Shown here in pieces: positions 1 through 5,642 of a DNA stretch of 8,464 nucleotides (the first letter of the stretch is position 1; each line of letters begins with the position of its first letter). The stretch comes from Chthoniobacterales bacterium (GTDB taxonomy: Bacteria > Verrucomicrobiota > Verrucomicrobiia > Chthoniobacterales > UBA10450). Both the position numbers and the translations under genes were made by a program. The stretch lies in assembly GCA_013697015.1 (NCBI GenBank), contig JACCXL010000256.1:1-8464 (forward strand), read 5' to 3'. A model generated the notes under the pieces. That model did not search any database, was not told the origin of the DNA, and saw only the letters and a program-made list of their open reading frames with translations.

Positions 1-756
1 GAGACCGAAATTCTTGGCCAGACAAAGAAAGCGTACGCCCAAGCGCGTGAGGCGGGCACAGCTGGCCCGTATCTGCATCGGCTTTTCCAAAGAGCTTTCC
101 GCGTTGCCAAGCAGGTCCGTAGCCGGACGGATATCACCCGCGGCGCGGTCTCCGTTGGTTCGGTGGCGGTGGAGTTGGCGGTCAAGATTTTTGGAAATCT
201 CGCCAATCGCAAAGCGCTGGTTCTGGGCGCCGGCGAAACGAGCGAGCGAACGGCGCGAGCCCTGGCGGCGCGCGGGGTGACTGATCTTCGAGTGAGCAAT
301 CGCTCCTTCGAACGTGGACAGGACCTGGCCAATCGAGTCGGCGGTCGCGCGGTACCGTTTGAGGACTGGAAGGAGCAATTTCGCGACATCGATATCCTGA
401 TTTCATCGACTTCTGCGGGGGAACCGTTGCTGACCGCGGCGATGTTGTATCCAATCAGCGCTGAGCGAGTCGATCGCCCGCTCTTCATTATCGATATCGC
501 CGTACCGCGCGATATCGCGCCCGAGGTCAACGAGCTGGAGGGCGTTTATCTTTACGACATCGATTCTCTTCGGACGATCGCCGCCCGGTCTCTCGCGCAG
601 CGCCGGGAACAAATTGCGGCAGGGGAGGAGATAATTGCGGAGCACGTCAGCGCGTTTGCGGAATCACTTCAAGGCGGCGCGACTGCGCTGCGACACGCCA
701 AGATGACCGAGCACGACGCTCTGTCCGAGGCGCCGCTGCGACCCTCCGAATCGTGA
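1..756 (+). CDS. hemA: Glutamyl-tRNA reductase, 5'-truncated by the window
   Basis: This enzyme makes glutamate-1-semialdehyde from glutamyl-tRNA(Glu) with NADPH, the first committed step of C5 tetrapyrrole synthesis in the cytosol. The reading frame is open from base 1, so the catalytic N-terminal domain with its active-site Cys lies outside. The visible 251 residues begin with the end of the catalytic domain (ETEILGQTKKAY, then FQRAFRVAKQVRSRTDI and GAVSVGSVAVELA). The Rossmann NADPH domain follows, with LVLGAGET at about 73-80, SNRSFERG, DILISSTSAGEP and FIIDIAVPRDIAPEV. The start of the long spinal helix is IDSLRTIAARSLAQRREQIAAGEEII. The chain stops about 39 residues after that helix begins its EHVSAFAESL stretch, so most of the C-terminal dimerisation domain of E. 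coli-type enzymes is absent. No continuation is seen in another frame. Short forms are known in Chlamydia. hemC follows after 24 nt, consistent with one operon. Confidence 0.96.
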   Translation, partial: ETEILGQTKKAYAQAREAGTAGPYLHRLFQRAFRVAKQVRSRTDITRGAVSVGSVAVELAVKIFGNLANRKALVLGAGETSERTARALAARGVTDLRVSNRSFERGQDLANRVGGRAVPFEDWKEQFRDIDILISSTSAGEPLLTAAMLYPISAERVDRPLFIIDIAVPRDIAPEVNELEGVYLYDIDSLRTIAARSLAQRREQIAAGEEIIAEHVSAFAESLQGGATALRHAKMTEHDALSEAPLRPSES

Positions 757-780
757 GCAGATCGTCGGCGTCCTGAGGGA

Positions 781-1719
781 ATGCACCGCGGAAATACGAT
801 CGTGCTGGGCACGCGCGGGAGTGAACTGGCGCGAACGCAAACGCAAATGGTCGCGAACGCGCTGCGCAACGCTCATCCCGGTCGTCAGATCGAAATCGCC
901 GTTATTAAGACAAGCGGTGACGAACGCGCCTCCGATCAAGCGTTAGGATCCGATCGGCACGCGGGGCGAAAAGGACTCTTCACGGCGGAGATCGAACGCG
1001 CGCTGCGGTGCGGAGAAATCGATGTCGCCGTGCACAGCGCGAAAGATCTTCCCAGCGAGGCGAATGAGCAGTTGGTCATCGGCGCCGTCCTGCCCCGCGC
1101 GGACGCGCGAGACGTTCTCGTCACAAGGGAAGAAGGCGGACTGCACGGGCTGCGCGCGAAGGACGTTATCGGAACCGGGAGCGTGCGACGACAGTGCCAA
1201 CTTCGCTGGCAGCGTCCCGATCTTCAGCTCGCGGACCTGCGCGGAAACGTGCCGACCCGCCTGCGGAAATTAGGAGAAGGAAATTGCGCGGCGATACTCC
1301 TCGCCACAGCGGGACTGGAACGCCTCGGTCACGCGCCCTCGACGGGTCGCATCGCAGTGGACGCGCTGACGTTTTTTGCCGAAATCCTCGATCCTGAGAT
1401 TTTTCTACCGGCTGGTGGACAAGGTGTGATCGCGCTCCAGATCCGGAGGGAGGACGAGGAGACAAACGAATTGCTCCGGCCGATTGATCACGGGGCGACG
1501 CGCTGCTGCTTGCGCGCGGAGCGTGAGTTCCTGCGCCTGCTCGGAGGTGACTGTGCGACGCCCGTGGGTACTCTCGCTACGATTGAAAAGGGCGTCATGA
1601 CATTACGCGCGCAACTTTTCACACCTCCGACAGCGACGCCACGATCGAGGCGTGTCGAAGGAGTGGCGAAATCGGCCGAGGAATTGTCGCGCCGCTTATG
1701 GGAAATGATCAATGAGTGA
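781..1719 (+). CDS. hemC: Hydroxymethylbilane synthase (porphobilinogen deaminase)
   Basis: This cytosolic enzyme polymerises four porphobilinogens into hydroxymethylbilane on a covalent dipyrromethane cofactor. The 312 residues have normal family length. Visible landmarks are IVLGTRGSELARTQTQMV (7-24), KGLFTAEIERAL (64-75) and AVHSAKDLPSE (83-93), which holds the catalytic Asp89 equivalent to E. coli Asp84. Further on are GTGSVRRQCQL (131-141), LADLRGNVPTRL (150-161) with substrate-binding arginines, PAGGQGVIALQ (210-220), and LLGGDCATPVG (253-263), where Cys258 is the cofactor-attachment cysteine. The chosen ATG leaves six residues before the first conserved beta strand. A GAGGGA run touches the start codon and is too close to be an ideal ribosome binding site. 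The stop overlaps the start of the cobA-hemD fusion in an 8-nt ATGAGTGA, indicating translational coupling. A Cys-Cys pair at 242-243 is not a family hallmark. Confidence 0.98.
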   Translation: MHRGNTIVLGTRGSELARTQTQMVANALRNAHPGRQIEIAVIKTSGDERASDQALGSDRHAGRKGLFTAEIERALRCGEIDVAVHSAKDLPSEANEQLVIGAVLPRADARDVLVTREEGGLHGLRAKDVIGTGSVRRQCQLRWQRPDLQLADLRGNVPTRLRKLGEGNCAAILLATAGLERLGHAPSTGRIAVDALTFFAEILDPEIFLPAGGQGVIALQIRREDEETNELLRPIDHGATRCCLRAEREFLRLLGGDCATPVGTLATIEKGVMTLRAQLFTPPTATPRSRRVEGVAKSAEELSRRLWEMINE

Positions 1720-3232
1720 GACGACGAAGAAAGGCAGCTGCGCTCTAGTGGGAGCGGGTCCGGGCGATCTCGGTCTGCTCACATTGAGAGCGAAAGAGTG
1801 CATCGAAGAGGCCGAAGTGCTGGTCTATGATTATCTCTGTAATCCGGAGACGCTCAAATGGGCCCCCCCGACCGCGGAGATCGTTTATGCCGGGAAACAA
1901 TCCGGCGCGCACACGCTCTCGCAGGACGAAATCAACGCGCTTCTGCTTAAGCACTGCGGCGAGGGAAAACGCGTGGTTCGCCTGAAGGGCGGCGACCCCT
2001 TTGTTTTCGGGCGCGGCGGTGAGGAAGCGCTTGCCCTGGCAAAGGCGGGCATCCCATTCGAAGTCGTGCCGGGTGTCTCATCCGCGGTCGCGGCTCCGGC
2101 GTATGCCGGGATTCCTCTGACCCATCGTGAAATGAGTTCACACGTGACCTTCTTCACGGGTCACGAGGATCCAAAAAAAGAGGCGAGTTCGATCGATTTC
2201 TCCGCACTTGCAAAGATCGGCGGCACGCAAGTGATGCTCATGGGGGTCGAGCGTATCGACGCCATCGCGGGGGAGATGATGAGCCACGGTGTACGACACG
2301 ATTTGCCCGTGGCTCTGATCCAATGGGGCACGACTGGAAGACAGAAGGTTCTCGTCGGACAACTGCATGATATTGGACGACGCGTCAGGGACGCCGGTTT
2401 TTCCCCGCCTGCCGTGGCCATCTTTGGGGAAGTCGTGCGGCTGCGAGAGAAGCTGCAATGGTTCGAGAATAAACCGCTTTCCGGCAAGCGGATCGTCGTG
2501 ACGCGGACGCGAGTCCAGGCCGGAGCTTTAAGCAGCCAGCTTCGCGCGCTGGGCGCGGACGTGATCGAACTCCCGACGATCCGGATCGAGCCGCCCACCG
2601 ATGTGCGCGCCTTCGCCGAACTGGTACAGAATGCGCATGGCTACGACTGGATCGTTTTTACAAGCCCCAATGGAGTGAACGCGTTCTTCGACTTGTTCTA
2701 CAAGCTGTATGACGATGCGCGCGAAATCGGCGCGGCGAAGATAGCGGCGATCGGACCTGCGACGGCCCAACGCCTGAAGGAATTCCACGTGCACGTCGAT
2801 CTGCAACCGCCGGAATTCGTGGCGGAATCGATTTTGCGCGAGTTTCAAAAAATGGGCGGAGTCGAAAACCTCCGAATTCTTCTCGCGCGCGCGGAACAGG
2901 CGCGGGATTTGCTCCCCAAGAAGCTCTCGGAGATGGGGGGGATTGTGGACGAAGGCTATGCTTACCGAACTGTGGCAGAGACACGCGACGAAACCGGCGC
3001 GCGTCGTCGGCTGGTGGACGAAGGGGCTGACCTGATCACTTTTACGAGCTCGTCCACGGTGGAGAATTTTGTGGCGCTTCAGCTGCCGTGGCCGAAAGGA
3101 ATGCGGGTGGCGAGCATCGGTCCGATTACCTCGAAAACCGCCCGCGAACACAGTCTCACCGTAGCCACGGAAGCGCGCCGGCACGACATCCCGGGGCTCG
3201 TCGCGACGATTCGGAAATTCTACCGCGTATAA
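1712..3232 (+). CDS. cobA-hemD: CobA-HemD fusion: uroporphyrinogen-III C-methyltransferase / uroporphyrinogen-III synthase
   Basis: This is a bifunctional 506-residue protein. Residues about 10-248 are an SAM-dependent uroporphyrinogen-III methyltransferase (makes precorrin-2): VGAGPGDLGLLTLRA (13-27), VVRLKGGDPFVFGRGGEE (88-105), VVPGVSSAVAAPAYAGIPLTHRE (two adjoining motifs, 118-140), FFTGHED (147-153) and LIQWGTTGRQ (202-211). Residues about 255-503 are uroporphyrinogen-III synthase, which closes ring D of hydroxymethylbilane: GKRIVVTRTRVQAGALSSQL (258-277), WIVFTSPNGVNAFF (313-326), AAIGPATAQRL (345-355), LLARAEQARDLLP (390-402), LITFTSSSTVENFV (441-454) and ASIGPITSKTA (467-477). There is no CysG-type dehydrogenase/ferrochelatase part, so precorrin-2 oxidation would need another gene. 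The start overlaps the hemC stop. The fusion sits at the branch point between heme and siroheme/B12, so the split would have to be set by relative domain activity or by SAM and acceptor supply (inference). Confidence 0.97.
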   Translation: MSETTKKGSCALVGAGPGDLGLLTLRAKECIEEAEVLVYDYLCNPETLKWAPPTAEIVYAGKQSGAHTLSQDEINALLLKHCGEGKRVVRLKGGDPFVFGRGGEEALALAKAGIPFEVVPGVSSAVAAPAYAGIPLTHREMSSHVTFFTGHEDPKKEASSIDFSALAKIGGTQVMLMGVERIDAIAGEMMSHGVRHDLPVALIQWGTTGRQKVLVGQLHDIGRRVRDAGFSPPAVAIFGEVVRLREKLQWFENKPLSGKRIVVTRTRVQAGALSSQLRALGADVIELPTIRIEPPTDVRAFAELVQNAHGYDWIVFTSPNGVNAFFDLFYKLYDDAREIGAAKIAAIGPATAQRLKEFHVHVDLQPPEFVAESILREFQKMGGVENLRILLARAEQARDLLPKKLSEMGGIVDEGYAYRTVAETRDETGARRRLVDEGADLITFTSSSTVENFVALQLPWPKGMRVASIGPITSKTAREHSLTVATEARRHDIPGLVATIRKFYRV

Positions 3233-3237
3233 CCTAA

Positions 3238-3954
3238 ATGCCGCCCCCCACAATCAGGGTTACCGACGAATTTGCGTCCGCGATGCAGCAACTCAGCGCG
3301 GAAGCGCAAAAGACGATGGCGTCCGAGGGAGGCGCGGATTCGGGCGCTTCCGAAAAGCAAGCCGCCCTAATGTTGCAGGAGATGCGCGCCCTAAACACGC
3401 GTGTGCAGAGCCTCGAGCAGTCGCTTTTGACACGGCTCGACAAGCCACCGGTCGTTCCCGGCCTGGAATTACAGGAGCAGCTCCGCAAGATGGACGAGCA
3501 TATGGTGGCGCTGCGTAATACCGAAACCGTAAACCAGCGTCTCTTCGATTCGCTGCACGAAGAGCTGATCAAGTATCGCGACAACTTCTTGCACGAGTCC
3601 CTGCAGAAACCATTCATTCGCGATCTGGTCGTCTTGTTCGATGACCTGAGCAGTCTGCACGCCCAATTACAATCCGCTGGCGCGGCTGGTGATGGAGGGC
3701 GTAGCTCGATGGGCCACTGGTCTGAAAACCTGGAGAATTCAATTCATTCGCTTGTAGAAGTGTTGCATCGCCTGGAGGTGAACCAGATTGAGCCGAAGGA
3801 CAAGGTGGACCGGGCGTTGCACCGTGTCGTCAGCTACGAGCCGGCCGATTTCGCGGAGGACGATGAACGGATCGTCATGCGGGTGAAACGCGGTTTCCTC
3901 TGGCGGGATCAGGTCTTGCGGCCGGAAGAAGTGGTCGCGAAACGCTACAGTTAA
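3238..3954 (+). CDS. grpE: GrpE-like nucleotide exchange factor for Hsp70
   Basis: This 238-residue protein has GrpE architecture. It has a variable N-terminus (1-40), a long coiled-coil-prone helix (about 41-110, rich in Glu, Gln, Leu and Arg) and the core HEELIKYRDNFLHESLQK (107-124) with PFIRDLVVLFDDL (125-137). After a Gly/Ser-rich loop (147-158) come the helical segment SLVEVLHRLEVNQIEP (171-186) and a C-terminal beta domain (about 190-238) with HRVVSYEPAD and RVKRGFLWRDQVLRPEEVVA. GrpE dimers open the Hsp70 ATPase cleft to release ADP. The only weak point is the divergent, long N-terminal half, so it may be a paralogue serving the adjacent unusual Hsp70 rather than the housekeeping DnaK. 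It starts 5 nt after the cobA-hemD stop with no promoter or recognisable ribosome binding site between, so it is probably read from the heme operon. The Hsp70 gene follows after 114 nt. Confidence 0.9.
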   Translation: MPPPTIRVTDEFASAMQQLSAEAQKTMASEGGADSGASEKQAALMLQEMRALNTRVQSLEQSLLTRLDKPPVVPGLELQEQLRKMDEHMVALRNTETVNQRLFDSLHEELIKYRDNFLHESLQKPFIRDLVVLFDDLSSLHAQLQSAGAAGDGGRSSMGHWSENLENSIHSLVEVLHRLEVNQIEPKDKVDRALHRVVSYEPADFAEDDERIVMRVKRGFLWRDQVLRPEEVVAKRYS

Positions 3955-4000
3955 GCGGCGCCCCAGTCCTCGCGGGTGCGGCATTTTTCCCTGCGCAATC

Positions 4001-4016
4001 CGGCACGGAATCTGCA
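4001..4016 (+). promoter_or_regulatory. Candidate sigma-54 (-24/-12) promoter for the Hsp70 gene
   Basis: The sequence CGGCACGGAATCTGCA lies in the 114-nt gap between grpE and the Hsp70 gene. Against the sigma-54 consensus TGGCACG-N4-TTGC it has the invariant GG and GC at the correct 10-bp separation and differs only at the first T and the first T of TTGC (both C here). Transcription would begin about 12 nt beyond the GC, near 4027. That gives a leader of roughly 42 nt to the ATG at 4069. It would also exclude the upstream in-frame GTG at 3976, which precedes the promoter. No CIRCE-type heat-shock operator is present. No clear upstream activator site was recognised. Confidence 0.5.
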
Positions 4017-4068
4017 CTTGAAGAGGGCTGGCCCGCCCTATGTGCCGCGCGCACCGCCTTTCCCATTT

Positions 4069-5631
4069 ATGACTCACCGCAAAGCAGTTGGAATCGACCT
4101 CGGCACGACTTTCTCCGCTGTCGCGCATATTGACGCCTACGGCAAACCACAGATCATTCCGAACGCCGAGAGCGAACGGATCACGCCTTCCGTCATTCTC
4201 TTCGACGGAATGACCGCGATTGTCGGCACCCTCGCCAAGAACAGCTCCGTCGCCGAGGCGGAGAAAATCGTCGACTTCGTGAAGCGTGAAATCGGGAAGC
4301 CGAAAGACGAATTTTCGCGTGAATTTGGAGATCGATCCTATTCTGCGGAAGAACTTTCGGCTTTGATTCTAAAAAAGCTCAAGGCGGACGCCGAGAAGTA
4401 TCTGAAGGAACCGATTACCGACGCCGTCATCACGGTGCCAGCCTATTTTAACGATGCTGAACGCACCGCGACCATTACGGCCGGACAGCTCGCAGGCTTG
4501 AACGTGCTGCAGATTATCAACGAGCCCACGGCCGCGGCGGTCGCCTATGGCTTGGATAAGCTCGATCAGGATCAGACCGTTTTTGTATTCGATCTGGGCG
4601 GCGGAACTTTCGACGTCACGATCATGCGGATCGAAAGCCACGGCATCCAGATGTTGGCCACCAATGGCGACCATCGGTTGGGCGGCAAAGATTGGGACGA
4701 CATCCTCGTGAATCTTATCGCGGAGGAATTCGATCGTGCGCACGGTGAGAATCCGCTGCTCGATCTCCAAAGTTATCAGGATCTGCAAAGTCGGGCGCTC
4801 GCCGCCAAGATTCAGCTCTCCAGCCGTCCGCGCACCGCCATCATCCACAATCACAACGGCAAAAGCGTGAAAGTGGAGATCACGCGGGAAGATTTCGAGA
4901 AGCGCACCCGACACCTCGTCGAGAAGTGCAAGATGATCTGCGAAATCGTGATGCAGGAAGCGAAATTGAAATGGACAGATCTCGACAAAATCCTGCTTGT
5001 TGGTGGCATGACCCGCATGCCGATGGTTCGGCAAATGATCGAGGGTTTCTCGCCGACCCCGGTGGTGGACGACGTTAATCCTGACGAGGCCGTGGCGCTG
5101 GGTGCGGCGATCCAAGCTGTTCTCCTGCTCCTGAAAGAGGAGGAAGTTTCCGGCGAAAAGGTGCTACCGGAAAATACCCGGCAGCAATTTTCCTCCCGCG
5201 AGGGCGGTCTGATTCAGGTGACGAACATTACCTCGCACACGCTCGGCGTCGTGCTGTGGGACGAGGCGCACCTGGAGGAATATGTCTTTCCGATGATTCG
5301 CAAAATGACGGCGATTCCGGCGACGGCAAAAAATTCCTTCGGCACCGCGACCGCGAATATGGGCAAGGCCGTGGTACGGGTGGTGGAGGGGGAGAGCACC
5401 CTGCCCGCAGAATGCACACCCCTCGGGATTTGCGATGTGGAGCTGCCGGCCTTCCTGCCGAAGGGCTCTCCGGTTGAACTCACGTATGAGTACAACGCGA
5501 ATCAGGTTCTCGAAGTTGCGGTGCATGCGTACGGCAACGAGGCGAAAGTGACGATCCAGCGGAATACGGGTCTGGCACCGGCCGAGATCGGGTCGGCGAC
5601 GACTGCGATGGATGTCGTAAAAGTCGTCTGA
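4069..5631 (+). CDS. Hsp70-family chaperone lacking the C-terminal helical lid
   Basis: This is a cytosolic ATP-dependent chaperone of 520 residues. The ATPase domain is complete: phosphate-1 GIDLGTTFSAVA (8-19), Lys72 in VKREIGKP matching the phosphoryl-transfer Lys70 of E. coli DnaK, INEPTAAAVAYGLD (150-163) and phosphate-2 FDLGGGTFDVTI (174-185). The adenosine motif is LLVGGMTRMPMV (309-320), followed by NPDEAVALGAAIQA (337-350). A beta substrate-binding domain follows (about 380-500: TNITSHTLGVVL, NSFGTATANMGKAVVRVVEGE, VELTYEYNANQVLEVAV). The protein then ends about 20 residues later, without the roughly 100-residue alpha lid of DnaK, and the usual DVLLLD interdomain linker is replaced by SSREGGLIQV. 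ATG 4069 is preferred because the Hsp70 fold begins immediately after it. An in-frame GTG at 3976 would add 31 unconserved residues overlapping the candidate promoter. No Shine-Dalgarno is visible. It is likely a specialised chaperone, since lid loss usually means weaker or different client trapping; that reading is inference. Confidence 0.93.
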   Translation: MTHRKAVGIDLGTTFSAVAHIDAYGKPQIIPNAESERITPSVILFDGMTAIVGTLAKNSSVAEAEKIVDFVKREIGKPKDEFSREFGDRSYSAEELSALILKKLKADAEKYLKEPITDAVITVPAYFNDAERTATITAGQLAGLNVLQIINEPTAAAVAYGLDKLDQDQTVFVFDLGGGTFDVTIMRIESHGIQMLATNGDHRLGGKDWDDILVNLIAEEFDRAHGENPLLDLQSYQDLQSRALAAKIQLSSRPRTAIIHNHNGKSVKVEITREDFEKRTRHLVEKCKMICEIVMQEAKLKWTDLDKILLVGGMTRMPMVRQMIEGFSPTPVVDDVNPDEAVALGAAIQAVLLLLKEEEVSGEKVLPENTRQQFSSREGGLIQVTNITSHTLGVVLWDEAHLEEYVFPMIRKMTAIPATAKNSFGTATANMGKAVVRVVEGESTLPAECTPLGICDVELPAFLPKGSPVELTYEYNANQVLEVAVHAYGNEAKVTIQRNTGLAPAEIGSATTAMDVVKVV

Positions 5632-5642
5632 GCGCGACCCCA

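Noticed and set aside
2221..2237. CGGCACG followed by CAAGTGATG as a second sigma-54 element.
   Set aside because: It lies inside the CobA coding region and lacks the invariant GC at -12.
2528..3253. Long open frame of about 241 codons on the minus strand.
   Set aside because: It is the antisense shadow of the HemD half of the cobA-hemD fusion in GC-rich DNA, and its translation shows no recognisable domain.
3976..4068. Upstream in-frame GTG that would extend the Hsp70 protein by 31 residues.
   Set aside because: The extension has no Hsp70 similarity and overlaps the candidate -24/-12 promoter, and the conserved ATPase domain begins right after the ATG at 4069.
4369..5115. Long open frame of about 248 codons on the minus strand.
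   Set aside because: It lies antisense to the Hsp70 ATPase domain, whose motifs are unambiguous. Its composition (many Asp, His and Arg) is typical of a reverse-frame shadow.
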